Shown here piece by piece: positions 26,062 through 33,978 of a stretch of DNA of 48,514 nucleotides. Made by a program: the position numbers and the translations under genes. How positions within the stretch are numbered: the first letter of the stretch is position 1; each line of letters begins with the position of its first letter. The stretch covers positions 1 through 48,514 of the forward strand of contig NZ_JAELUC010000028.1 in NCBI RefSeq assembly GCF_016429155.1, read 5' to 3'. This DNA is from Pedobacter sp. ASV12. Lineage in GTDB: Bacteria > Bacteroidota > Bacteroidia > Sphingobacteriales > Sphingobacteriaceae. Below the pieces are notes generated by a model that did no database searches, was not told the DNA's origin, and worked only from the letters and a program-made list of their open reading frames with translations.

Positions 26062-26757
26062 ATGATACCAGCACTTTTATTTTGGTTGTTCAAAAAATAT
26101 GCACAACCAACCTTACATCAGCTATACCTGCAATTGGGCACAGGCAACCTGCTAAGGTTTACCAAAAAGAAAACCATCCTTTTGCTTTTCGTAATCTTGA
26201 GTCTGTTCGCGCATGCTGAGGAAAAAACGGCTACCTATCTGATCAAACGAAACGGAACCGTCATCGGGCAGCTGCTGCTGCAACAAAAACAGCATGGTGC
26301 CGAAACATTTTTAAAGATGAGCTCGAAAGTGAAAACCCGTTTCATTTTTGAAATCAATGTGCAAACTGCCGACGAATCGTTTTTTAAAAACGGACAGCTC
26401 CAGTATTCGAGCGTTTATCGCAAGGTAAACAGCAAGGAAAAAGAAAACCGGCAAACCAAGCTCCTGCAACAAAACTACCAGCTTTTAGCCGGCAACAAAA
26501 GCAGCTGGTTCAATGCGAGCATCAATTACAACATGATGTTGCTGTATTGCCAGGAACCTATCCATATTTTGCAGGTTTATTCGGATCATTTCCAGCAGAT
26601 GCTGCCCATCAAGAAAATCGGCACGAACAATTACCGCATCGATCTGCCCGATGGCAATTACAACACCTATTATTTCCAGAATGGCAGCTGCAAAACGGTA
26701 GAGATACATCATTCGCTGTACACCATTACGATGGAATTGGTTGAAGGAAATGACTGA
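26062..26757 (+). CDS. Secreted protein of unknown function, DUF6134-like
   Basis: This 231-aa protein starts at ATG 26062 and has a hydrophobic segment at ~35-52 (KKTILLLFVILSLFAHAEE) that ends like a signal-peptidase site, preceded by an unusually long polar-hydrophobic leader. No later ATG fits before the signal, so either the leader is real or a non-ATG start is used. The mature part is beta-rich, with repeated strand-like stretches (TATYLIKRNGTVIGQLLL, SSKVKTRFIFEINVQT, GTNNYRIDLPDGNYNTYYF) and no catalytic motif. It resembles the DUF6134 proteins of Bacteroidota, but I am not certain. It diverges from the efflux operon and is followed by the repeat field. Confidence 0.75.
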   Translation: MIPALLFWLFKKYAQPTLHQLYLQLGTGNLLRFTKKKTILLLFVILSLFAHAEEKTATYLIKRNGTVIGQLLLQQKQHGAETFLKMSSKVKTRFIFEINVQTADESFFKNGQLQYSSVYRKVNSKEKENRQTKLLQQNYQLLAGNKSSWFNASINYNMMLLYCQEPIHILQVYSDHFQQMLPIKKIGTNNYRIDLPDGNYNTYYFQNGSCKTVEIHHSLYTITMELVEGND

Positions 26758-27066
26758 ATGAGGGAATGAATGAATGAGAGAATGAGAGAATGAATGAAGG
26801 ATTGAGTCAAAGCATAAGTAATAGCAGACAAGGCCTATTCAATCATTCAAAATTCAATCATTCAAGAACGAAGGACAGAATGAATGAAAGGCAAAGTTAG
26901 AGCATGGGTAACAGTAGACAAGGCCTATTCAATCATCCAAAACTCAATCATTCAAAAATCAATCATTCAAGAACGAAGGACAGAATGAATGAAGGACAGA
27001 GTTAGAGCATGGGTAACAGTAGACAAGGCCTATTCAATCATTCAAAACTCAATCATTCAAAATTAA
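26758..27066. repeat. Field of GAATGAATGA / ATTCAATCA repeats, three copies of a longer unit
   Basis: The region starts with GAATGAATGAGAGAATGAG-type words and then contains three copies of a unit with GACAAGGCCTATTCAATCAT, starting at 26827, 26917 and 27022 (periods 90 and 105; the last is longer by one extra CAATCATTCAAAA-like word). GAATGAATGA words on one side and ATTCAATCATTC words on the other are inverse complements, so each unit can form a stem. It carries no gene. An apparent in-frame N-terminal extension of the next gene comes entirely from this repeat. Confidence 0.8.
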
Positions 27067-27071
27067 AAAAT

Positions 27072-28064
27072 ATGGAAACGAAAATATTTGTAAGTGGTGC
27101 TTCTGGTTTTATTGGGCGAAAATTGTGCTTAGATTTGGCCGAAAAGGGCTTCAAGGTGCATGCGCTTTGCCGAAATACGGCACACCCCTACCTGCTTAAA
27201 CACGAGAACATCAGTTTTTTCGAAGGCGATATCCTCGACATGAAAAGCCTAGCTATTGCCATGGAAAGTTGCAAACAGGTTTACCATACCGCAGCCATGG
27301 CCAAAATGTGGAGCAAAAACAAAGACGATTTTTACAGCGTCAATGTAATCGGCACCCGAAACATATTGCAAACAGCAATAAATCAAGACGTGAAAAGAGT
27401 AGTATATACCTCAACCTGTGGAGTTTGGGGGCCAACGCTGCGCTATCCGATGACAGAGAACGATCCGCGTATCATGGGATTTCCTATCGACTACGAACGT
27501 ACCAAGTACCTGGCCGAGCTGGAAGTAGGCAGCTTTGTAAAAAACGGATTGGACGTAGTTACTGTTAATCCGTCGCGGGTTTTTGGCGAAGGTCCGATTA
27601 CTGACAGCAATACCGTAAGCAAAATGGTTAATGGCTATTTAAAGGGCAAATGGCGCATTATTCCGGGCAATGGCAAAAAGGTGGCCAATTATGCCTTTTT
27701 AAACGATGTGGTAAACGGGCATATCGCAGCCATGCAAAACGGCGAAACCGGACAGCGCTATATTTTAGGGGGCGAAGACATCAGTTTTAACCAGTTTTTC
27801 GCCCTATTGGGGGCCATTTCCGGCCATCACCAGAAAATGTTCAGGGTGCCCCAAAAAGTCATCAAGTTATACAGCCACCTCGAACAGCTCAAAACTACCT
27901 TAACTGGCTGGGCACCGGTGTTTTTGCCCGAGTTTGCCGACCGCCTCCTTTACGACCAGAAATACAGCAGCAAAAAGGCCATCAACCAACTCGATTACCG
28001 CATTACGCCTTTTGCCGAGGCCTTAACCAAAACCGTTCATTATTTACAAAAACACGCATCATGA
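27072..28064 (+). CDS. NAD(P)-dependent epimerase/dehydratase (extended SDR)
   Basis: This 330-aa protein starts at ATG 27072 (METKIFVSGASGFIG); 21 further in-frame codons upstream are repeat-derived and excluded. The Rossmann motif GASGFIG is at ~8-14, the catalytic Tyr-Lys pair is in YERTKYLAE, and the Ser/Thr partner is in VVYTSTCGVWG. VNPSRVFGEGPI is the usual substrate-side motif. It resembles the 3-beta-hydroxysteroid dehydrogenase/dihydroflavonol reductase-like branch. The likely role is oxidation-reduction of a sugar nucleotide, lipid or ketone; the substrate is unknown. Its stop overlaps the start of the next SDR gene (ATGA), so the two enzymes are coupled. Confidence 0.9.
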   Translation: METKIFVSGASGFIGRKLCLDLAEKGFKVHALCRNTAHPYLLKHENISFFEGDILDMKSLAIAMESCKQVYHTAAMAKMWSKNKDDFYSVNVIGTRNILQTAINQDVKRVVYTSTCGVWGPTLRYPMTENDPRIMGFPIDYERTKYLAELEVGSFVKNGLDVVTVNPSRVFGEGPITDSNTVSKMVNGYLKGKWRIIPGNGKKVANYAFLNDVVNGHIAAMQNGETGQRYILGGEDISFNQFFALLGAISGHHQKMFRVPQKVIKLYSHLEQLKTTLTGWAPVFLPEFADRLLYDQKYSSKKAINQLDYRITPFAEALTKTVHYLQKHAS

Positions 28065-28867
28065 AACTTACCGCCGTTGTAACCGGGGCTAGCGAAGGTT
28101 TGGGCAAATCGTTCGCCTTCGAGCTGGCCAGCAGAGCCATCAACCTGGTTTTGGTTGCCCTACCCAATTCGGGTTTGCCTCAATTAGCCAACTTTATCCG
28201 CATCAATTTTAAGATCGAGGTGACCGAGTTTGAGCTCGACCTCACGCAAACCGAAAGCTGCGAAACCATATTCAACAACCTGCAACAACAAAAGATAAAG
28301 GCCGATTTTTTGATCAATAACGCGGGCTTGGGCAACTGGTCGTGGTTTGAGGAGAAACAGATCGATTTCTACAAAAAACAGATCGACCTGAACATCACCA
28401 GCACCGTATTGCTTACGCGCCTGTTTTTATACCAGGTTAATAAACAGCAACCGTCGTATATTTTAAATGTGGGCAGTTTAGGCGGCCGATTTGTAGTGCC
28501 CCGGAAATTGGTTTATGGTGCCACCAAATCGTTTATCAGCTATTTTACGCGTTGCCTGCAGCTGGAACAGGCCAATTCTTTGGTAAAGGTGAGTTTGTTG
28601 AGCCCAGGTGGAATCAATACCAAACCCGAACTGCTAGTGCTGAACCATGCGCTAAAAGGCATTTCGAAGGCCACCATTTTAGAACCCGAGCAAGTAGCCA
28701 AAACGGCTATCGATGGTTTGTTGAAAGGCAAGAAAGAAATCATCCCCGGACAAATCAACAGGCTTTTGGTATTCTTCGATTTACTGTTGCCCAATTTCAT
28801 CAAAGCATTGATCATTAAAAGGAAACTGACGGCAACAGTGGGCAGGCCCCATTTGCTCAATGCCTAA
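28061..28867 (+). CDS. Short-chain dehydrogenase/reductase (classical SDR)
   Basis: This 268-aa protein has the cofactor motif TGASEGLGKS at ~8-17, NNAGLGNWSWF (NAG motif), LNVGSLGG with the catalytic Ser, and the YGATKSF Tyr-Lys pair. LLSPGGINTKPE follows, as usual. The last ~40 residues contain a hydrophobic stretch (LLVFFDLLLPNFIKALIIK), suggesting peripheral membrane association as in lipid-acting SDRs. It is translationally coupled with the preceding epimerase-like protein, so the two probably act in sequence on one, perhaps lipidic, substrate; that is inference. Confidence 0.9.
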   Translation: MKLTAVVTGASEGLGKSFAFELASRAINLVLVALPNSGLPQLANFIRINFKIEVTEFELDLTQTESCETIFNNLQQQKIKADFLINNAGLGNWSWFEEKQIDFYKKQIDLNITSTVLLTRLFLYQVNKQQPSYILNVGSLGGRFVVPRKLVYGATKSFISYFTRCLQLEQANSLVKVSLLSPGGINTKPELLVLNHALKGISKATILEPEQVAKTAIDGLLKGKKEIIPGQINRLLVFFDLLLPNFIKALIIKRKLTATVGRPHLLNA

Positions 28868-28911
28868 AGATTTTTAATAAAAGCTTATCTTCGATTGGAA
28901 TAGCCCATAGC

Positions 28912-29484
28912 TTGGAAAGTAACGACAACCATTTAATCGGCCTCATCAAATCTGGCAACCAAACCGCATTTGATACTGCTTACCTCAATTATTTCAGGCA
29001 GCTGCAACGTTATGCCTTTACTTTTACCAAAGACAACGACGATGCCGAAGAATTGATACAGAACGTGTTTTGCAGGATCTGGGAAAAACGAAACCAGCTT
29101 GATGCCAATGGGCAATTAAAGTCTTTCCTGTACAGAGCCGTGCATAACGAATGTTTAAACTATTTAAAACACCAAAACGTGAAGCTGTCTTTTCATAACT
29201 ACCAACAGGAAAATGCAAGCATAGCCAACGATCCCGTTCAGGAAATGGCGGCGCAAGAGCTGGAAAAACAGCTTTACCTGGCCATCAATGAACTGCCTGG
29301 CCAATGCCGCACCATTTTTCAGCTGAGCCGGATAGAACAGCTCAAATACCAGCAGATAGCCGATCGGCTGAACCTCTCTATCAAAACCGTTGAAAACCAG
29401 ATGGGGAAAGCTTTGAAAACGCTGCGTTTAAAGCTAGTTGACTTTCTGCCCATTTTATTGATTTATTTAACCAAAGGCCTATGA
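28912..29484 (+). CDS. ECF RNA polymerase sigma factor, FecI type
   Basis: This 190-aa protein appears to start at TTG 28912, since no ATG occurs before the conserved sigma-2 region. Region 2 is seen in YLNYFRQLQRYAFTFTKDND with DAEELIQNVFCRIWEKR (core-binding and -10 recognition). Region 4 is in ELPGQCRTIFQLSRIEQLKYQQIADRLNLSIKTVENQM, the -35 helix-turn-helix. The C-terminus ends in a hydrophobic tail (LPILLIYLTKGL) seen in some Bacteroidota ECF factors. Its stop overlaps the start of the FecR gene (ATGA). It likely transcribes the adjacent STN-repeat protein gene, among others, when released by FecR. Confidence 0.92.
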   Translation: MESNDNHLIGLIKSGNQTAFDTAYLNYFRQLQRYAFTFTKDNDDAEELIQNVFCRIWEKRNQLDANGQLKSFLYRAVHNECLNYLKHQNVKLSFHNYQQENASIANDPVQEMAAQELEKQLYLAINELPGQCRTIFQLSRIEQLKYQQIADRLNLSIKTVENQMGKALKTLRLKLVDFLPILLIYLTKGL

Positions 29485-30440
29485 CCTGGAATGCTACGAT
29501 AACTGATGATTTACTGGTAAAATACTTGCTGGATGAAGCCAATATGGCCGAACGGCAGGAAGTAGAGCAGTGGCTGGCTGCCGATGCCCGGAATCAAAAA
29601 TATTTCGATGATTTTAAGCTGATCATCGAAAAAAGCCAAATACAGGCAACTGAAGACGAAAAAGACTACGCCGCCTTAGCTCGTTTGCACGCGCGTATGA
29701 AGCGACAAAGAGCAGAAGCACCTACCCGACCGCTGTTTACACGAACCAGAGCCATTGCCGCCGTATTGATGATAGCCGTAGGTTCATGGCTGGCTTATAC
29801 CCTGCTTAGCCAGAACAAGCCCATCAGCTTGCAGAGCGAGGCTAATGTAATAACCCAAAACCTGCCTGATGGCTCTACCATAATTTTAAACAAACATTCG
29901 TCGTTCACTTATCCGGCCAAGTTTAAGGGCGCTACCCGAATGGTAAAGCTCAACGGCGAAGCTTTTTTTAAAGTAGCTCCCCATAAGCAAATGCCTTTTA
30001 TTATCGAAGCCAACGGCGTTACCGTACAGGTGGTTGGTACGTCGTTTAATGTCAGAAGCAGCCAAGGCCAAACCCAGGTTATTGTAGAAACCGGAATGGT
30101 AAAGGTAAGCAAGCTCGAAAAAAGCATTACCCTTTTGCCCGGCGAAAAAGTAAACGTAGCCAGCAACAGCAATGTACTGGTCAAAGAAATGAACAAAGGC
30201 AAGCTGTACAATTACTATTACAGCAACGAATTGATATGCGATAAAACCCCATTGCGCGAACTGGTACAAGTGCTAAATCAAAAATTCGATGCCAATATCG
30301 CAATCAGTAATCCGAAACTGGAAGATTTGCTCATAAGTACTACCTTTAACGACAATTCGCTCAACGAAATTTTAACGGTAATCCACGAAACCTTTAAGGT
30401 GAACGTTGAGTATAAAGGTGGTCAGATTTTATTGAAGTAG
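29481..30440 (+). CDS. FecR-type anti-sigma factor
   Basis: This 319-aa inner-membrane protein has a short cytoplasmic N-domain (~1-85, sigma-binding), one membrane segment at ~90-109 (AIAAVLMIAVGSWLAYTLL), a periplasmic FecR domain (~130-230: LPDGSTIILNKHSSFTYP, GEAFFKVAPHKQMPFIIE, VVGTSFNVRS) and a C-terminal DUF4974-like domain (LRELVQVLNQKFDANI, ISTTFNDNSLNEILTVI). This is the standard Bacteroidota arrangement. It is coupled to the sigma gene and followed after one base by the STN protein, from which it presumably receives its signal across the periplasm. Confidence 0.94.
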   Translation: MTWNATITDDLLVKYLLDEANMAERQEVEQWLAADARNQKYFDDFKLIIEKSQIQATEDEKDYAALARLHARMKRQRAEAPTRPLFTRTRAIAAVLMIAVGSWLAYTLLSQNKPISLQSEANVITQNLPDGSTIILNKHSSFTYPAKFKGATRMVKLNGEAFFKVAPHKQMPFIIEANGVTVQVVGTSFNVRSSQGQTQVIVETGMVKVSKLEKSITLLPGEKVNVASNSNVLVKEMNKGKLYNYYYSNELICDKTPLRELVQVLNQKFDANIAISNPKLEDLLISTTFNDNSLNEILTVIHETFKVNVEYKGGQILLK

Positions 30441-30441
30441 C

Positions 30442-32202
30442 ATGCGGTTATGGCTTAAGTGTTTTACATTTTTCGCTTCCCTATTGTTTTTGTCCAACAG
30501 CGAAACCCATGCGCAAAACCTGGGCAAAACAGTGGCTATTCAAGTCAAAAGACAGAAACTTAAAGCCGTACTTTCGCTGTTGGAAGAGCAGGGCAAATTC
30601 AAGTTCTCCTACAACAGCAATATCCTTCCCCTCGATAGCCTGGTAGATTTCGATTCTAAAAATCTCAATGTTAAGGAAAGCCTTAACCTCTTGCTCGGCA
30701 ACCCATACGAATATCGCGAAACGCCAAATTTTGTCATTATCCGTTATGCGCCATTCGAAATGACAATGTTGGTACAAGAATCGAACGGTAGCCAAGAGCA
30801 ATACTTCATCAGGGGAAAAATAGTGGATAAACAGACCGGCAAACCCATTGCCGATGCCAGCGTGTACGAGAAAAACCTGTTGCAATCGACCCTGAGCGAC
30901 AAAGATGGCCTTTTTAGCCTGAAGCTGAAAAATATACACGCCACAATTACCCTTACCGTAAGTAAAGAGGGCTATAAAGACCACTCTTCCTATTTTTTGC
31001 CCGAAGTAGTTATTTTTAAAAACCCCAAAAAAAGCAACGGATCTTATACCGACGACGAGCTGCCCAAAGTAGAAAACACCTTTCTCGGCCGGACATTCAT
31101 TACCCGAAAACAACGTACCCAAACCCGTAACATTGGTGGTTTTATTGCCAATGCGCCAGCACAGATTTCGCTCGGGCCCGGCCTCGGTACGCATGGCTCA
31201 CTAAGCGGACAGGTGGTGAACAAATTCTCCATCAATGTAACCGGCGATTTCAATGCTGGCACTGAAGGTATCGAAATAGGCCTGTTATTCAACATCGACA
31301 AAAGAGATGTGCGTTATTTCCAGTTTGGTGGCGCATTCAATCTGGTGGGTGGTTCTTTTACCGGCTTGCAAATCAGTGGTTTTCATAACCATGTGCTTCA
31401 AAACCTCAAAGGCCTGCAGGTTTCGTTAGGCTATAACCAGGTGTTGGGCAATTTGAACGGTTGGCAGATCGGTGGCCTGTTTAACCAGGTTTACAGCGAT
31501 GTTAAAGGCATACAGGTGTCTGTTGGCTATAACCAGAACAAACAATCCGTGCAGGGACTACAGATAGGCGGTTTGTTTAACCAGGTAAAAGGCAATTTTA
31601 GTGGCCTGCAAATTGGAACCGGCTACAACCGTACTAATCAACAGTTCAATGGGGTACAGGTTGGAGCCATCAACAGTGCCCGAAAGGTAAAGGGACTGCA
31701 ACTGGGCTTTGTTAATTTCGCAGACACTTCGTCGGGGTATAGTGTTGGCTTGTTCAATATTATTCGCAAAGGCTACCATAAACTGAGCATCAGCAGCAAC
31801 GAAAGCATCGATTTGAATGCCGCCCTGAAAACAGGAACCTCCAAGTTTTACACGCAATTGCTTTACGGACAAAATGTAAGGGCGCATAAAAAATTAATCG
31901 CCATAGGTTTTGGCCTGGGCAAAGAAATCGAGCTGGGAAAGCTGTTTTCACTTAATCCTGAACTCAGTACCCGCTACGTTTACCAAGGCGATTGGCAATA
32001 TACCAACCTTCTCAACCGTGCCGACATTAATTTCAATTACCACATTAATTCGTGGTTGACCATTAATGCCGGACCTGCCTTTAACGTTTACTATACCAAA
32101 CAAAACGTTCAATTTGAGGGCTACGAGTTGCTCAAGCTTCCCCAAGCAGGCAACAAACTGCGGAGTTGGGCTGGCTGGAATTTGGGGATAACATTATTTT
32201 AA
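30442..32202 (+). CDS. STN / carboxypeptidase-regulatory / surface-repeat outer-membrane protein
   Basis: This 586-aa protein has a signal peptide (~1-26, ending THAQ) and an STN domain at ~30-105 (VKRQKLKAVLSLLEEQGKF, VKESLNLLLGNPYEY). A CarboxypepD_reg-like beta-sandwich follows at ~125-190 (IRGKIVDKQTGKPIADASV). Residues ~276-444 hold about eleven tandem repeats, 16 residues long and shorter at the end, with pattern G-L-Q-I/V-x-x-x-Y/F-N. The last ~140 residues look like beta strands ending in an aromatic (GWNLGITLF), consistent with outer-membrane insertion. The repeats resemble the LA_2272-type surface repeats. There is no TonB plug or full TonB-receptor barrel, although STN plus FecI/FecR normally accompany one. 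Confidence 0.85.
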   Translation: MRLWLKCFTFFASLLFLSNSETHAQNLGKTVAIQVKRQKLKAVLSLLEEQGKFKFSYNSNILPLDSLVDFDSKNLNVKESLNLLLGNPYEYRETPNFVIIRYAPFEMTMLVQESNGSQEQYFIRGKIVDKQTGKPIADASVYEKNLLQSTLSDKDGLFSLKLKNIHATITLTVSKEGYKDHSSYFLPEVVIFKNPKKSNGSYTDDELPKVENTFLGRTFITRKQRTQTRNIGGFIANAPAQISLGPGLGTHGSLSGQVVNKFSINVTGDFNAGTEGIEIGLLFNIDKRDVRYFQFGGAFNLVGGSFTGLQISGFHNHVLQNLKGLQVSLGYNQVLGNLNGWQIGGLFNQVYSDVKGIQVSVGYNQNKQSVQGLQIGGLFNQVKGNFSGLQIGTGYNRTNQQFNGVQVGAINSARKVKGLQLGFVNFADTSSGYSVGLFNIIRKGYHKLSISSNESIDLNAALKTGTSKFYTQLLYGQNVRAHKKLIAIGFGLGKEIELGKLFSLNPELSTRYVYQGDWQYTNLLNRADINFNYHINSWLTINAGPAFNVYYTKQNVQFEGYELLKLPQAGNKLRSWAGWNLGITLF

Positions 32203-32211
32203 GTACCCCTA

Positions 32212-32240
32212 ACTTGCGAAGTTTAAGAAGCTTCGCAAGT
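32212..32240. terminator. Hairpin terminator between convergent genes
   Basis: ACTTGCGAAG (32212-32221) and CTTCGCAAGT (32231-32240) form a perfect 10-bp stem with a 9-base loop. It lies between the convergent STN-repeat gene and the peroxiredoxin-like gene. No T-run follows, so its strength is uncertain. Confidence 0.6.
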
Positions 32241-32259
32241 ATGCTCGCTAGCGTCTGTG

Positions 32260-32838
32260 CTACAAGTTAGCCATTAAGGTTTTAACCGAAGGCCTTTTCT
32301 TGTAATCGGCATCAAAATGTACGTATTTGATTTTTCCATCTTTGCCAATGATGTAGGTGGCAGGCACAGGCAATACATAATCTGTTTGACCATTGGCCAT
32401 AGCTACATCCAAGCCACCTTTTTTATACCGATCGGCCAATCCAGGTTCCATTACATAATTTACCTGATAAGCTTTCATGATACTATAATCGCGATCGCTC
32501 ACGATGCTGAAAGACGCCTTTGTTTTGGCTACCGTTTTCTGTACGCCTGCTGCAGTTTCTGGCGAAACACCCAGCACATAAGCGCCCTTACCGGTTAACA
32601 GTTGCAGGCTATCCTGCAAATCCTTGATGTGCTTGTTGCAATACGGACACCATTGGCCACGGTAAAAAAACAGCACTACCGATTGATTGTTTTTTAACAG
32701 CTGTTTCAAGTCTACCACTTGGCCAGCATTGTCCTTCGCACTAAATTGGGGTGCCTGCTGACCTACTTTTAACGGATTTTGGGCAAATACAGGAGCCGTG
32801 GCCAGCAACAAAATGGCCAATACTAAGATTTTTTTCAT
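32260..32838 (-). CDS. Secreted peroxiredoxin-like protein (AhpC/TSA superfamily)
   Basis: This 192-aa protein starts at ATG 32838 (MKKILVLAILLLATAPVFAQ), an evident signal peptide; an ATG three codons upstream is equally possible. The thioredoxin-like fold contains VVLFFYRGQWCPYCNKHIKDL, with a CxxC where typical 2-Cys peroxiredoxins have a single Cys. SPETAAGVQKTVAKTKASFSIVSD and VPATYIIGKDGKIKYVHFD follow. The family is the peroxiredoxin-like AhpC/TSA branch that probably reduces peroxides or disulfides in the periplasm. It starts one base after the anti-sigma gene and is the third gene of an ECF-controlled operon. Confidence 0.9.
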   Translation of the reverse strand: MKKILVLAILLLATAPVFAQNPLKVGQQAPQFSAKDNAGQVVDLKQLLKNNQSVVLFFYRGQWCPYCNKHIKDLQDSLQLLTGKGAYVLGVSPETAAGVQKTVAKTKASFSIVSDRDYSIMKAYQVNYVMEPGLADRYKKGGLDVAMANGQTDYVLPVPATYIIGKDGKIKYVHFDADYKKRPSVKTLMANL

Positions 32839-32839
32839 G

Positions 32840-33115
32840 CTATTCATTTTCTAGTTTTGTGTTGATTAAAATTTTGAGTTTATTTTTAAATTCTGGGTCC
32901 AGCTCTTTGGTTTTGGTGGCCGAATGCCTAAATACGCTGCCCATGAGCAATTGTATGTTTTTGCTTTGCCTTTCGTAGGTCCTGCACCAAGAGCAAGCGG
33001 CAAGGTGTATTTTTAGTTTTACCTGCTCGCCTAGCGTTAAAGGCTTAAACTGTTGCTTTTCTATTAAAAAAGTAGCCTTTTTACAGTCTGCCATTATTTT
33101 TTCTGTCAGCTTCAT
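32840..33115 (-). CDS. Zinc-finger-like (HC2 type) anti-sigma factor
   Basis: This 91-aa protein starts at ATG 33115, one base after the sigma gene stop (TAAGATG). It has a Cys followed ~25 residues later by KLKIHLAACSWCRTYERQ; the C-x25-30-H-x3-C-x2-C layout is that of zf-HC2 anti-sigma factors. The absence of a membrane segment makes it a soluble regulator, as in ZAS-type redox-sensing anti-sigmas. It probably binds the upstream ECF factor and releases it when cysteines are oxidised. The neighbouring peroxiredoxin-like gene fits an oxidative-stress circuit; that is inference. Confidence 0.82.
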   Translation of the reverse strand: MKLTEKIMADCKKATFLIEKQQFKPLTLGEQVKLKIHLAACSWCRTYERQSKNIQLLMGSVFRHSATKTKELDPEFKNKLKILINTKLENE

Positions 33116-33116
33116 C

Positions 33117-33653
33117 TTATAGCCAGTGTTTTTGCAGGCAGGCCCTGAGGTTAAGCTTGCTTCGGTGAACAATTACCCAAAAGTTTGCAGCCGTAATGCC
33201 CAAACTTGTACAGATCAATTCAGAAGTACTGTCTTCGAGATATTTGAGGCTAAACACCGCCAGCCAAAGCGCCGGGAGTTTTTCCATGCATTTTTTAAGC
33301 ACCTTATCCAGTTCTTTGTTTTCTAACGGATTTCCATCATCAATTCCAATTTCCAGGGGCTTGGTTTTCCAATGTCCGCTTTCATCAAAAAAGTCATCTC
33401 CGCCCAACTCTTCTGGCCTTCGCTTCTTTTTGCGAAAGGTATCGGCAATTTTATGCTTGAGGATACCCGTAAGCCAAGTCAGTTCTGCGCTTTCCTCCCT
33501 AAAAGCATTCCTGGCCTGCAAGGCGGCCAAAAAAGTTTCCTGAACCAGGTCTTTGGCCAGTTCATCTTCAAAAACCTTTTTTAAGGCAAAGGCATACAGC
33601 CGATCTGCATATCGCTCTACCCATAATGCAGGATCGCTCATTGTTTTCTCCAT
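33117..33653 (-). CDS. ECF sigma-70 family factor
   Basis: This 178-aa protein has region 2 at ~10-80 (ADRLYAFALKKVFEDELAKDLVQETFLAAL, then LTWLTGILKHKIADTFRKKKRRPEE). Region 4 is at ~115-175 (KCMEKLPALWLAVFSLKYLEDSTSELICTSLGIT). In region 4 a phenylalanine and tryptophan (TAANFWVIVHRSK) replace the usual polar residues of the recognition-helix approach. It is first in an operon with a zinc-finger-like anti-sigma and a peroxiredoxin-like protein. A possible ECF-type promoter sits 45-75 bp upstream, suggesting autoregulation. Confidence 0.9.
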   Translation of the reverse strand: MEKTMSDPALWVERYADRLYAFALKKVFEDELAKDLVQETFLAALQARNAFREESAELTWLTGILKHKIADTFRKKKRRPEELGGDDFFDESGHWKTKPLEIGIDDGNPLENKELDKVLKKCMEKLPALWLAVFSLKYLEDSTSELICTSLGITAANFWVIVHRSKLNLRACLQKHWL

Positions 33654-33697
33654 ATATTAAACGTGCTTCAAAGCCATTTGCCACATTCTTTACCAGG

Positions 33698-33726
33698 TTA
33701 GTAGCCAAGTCATGGTATTCCTTACA
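33698..33726 (-). promoter_or_regulatory. Possible ECF-type promoter of the sigma/anti-sigma operon
   Basis: On the minus strand TGTAAG (33721-33726) is followed after 16 bases by CTACTAA (33698-33704). This resembles an ECF-type -35/-10 pair with standard spacing, but each element is only approximate. It would give autoregulation of the sigma gene. Confidence 0.3.
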
Positions 33727-33978
33727 AAAATTTACAAAAAAATATTGGGTGCAGTTAAAAATCTAAATTTTATAGATTTGTTTCCGTGCCAAAGCCAGGC
33801 TAAGCTGTTTTAAAGGGGTTGTTTGAAAATCAAGGCTTTCTGTTCTTGGCCAGGTTCAGTCCTGCTTTAATTTGCACGAAATAAGCTTTGTTGGAAAAAC
33901 TTTGCCGCTTCCCCTGTAGGCAAATTTGAATTCATATTGCCTACCGCAAACTGACAACTAAAACCGAGAACTGTAAAC
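33727..33978. other. Rest of the 325-bp intergenic region 33654-33978
   Basis: Beyond the possible promoter, this part of the 325-bp spacer between the Ycf48-like gene and the sigma gene is AT-rich near 33720-33780. It holds no open frame with coding features, tRNA-like fold or repeat that I can see. Confidence 0.5.

Noticed and set aside
26758..27066. Possible CRISPR array
   Set aside because: Repeats are low-complexity words with nested copies and no unique spacers, and no cas genes are present.
27009..27071. N-terminal extension of the epimerase
   Set aside because: These 21 codons derive from the intergenic repeat; the Rossmann motif begins right after ATG 27072.
30481..31194. 237-codon antisense frame over the STN protein gene
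   Set aside because: Antisense shadow of a gene with clear domains; its translation has no recognisable motif.
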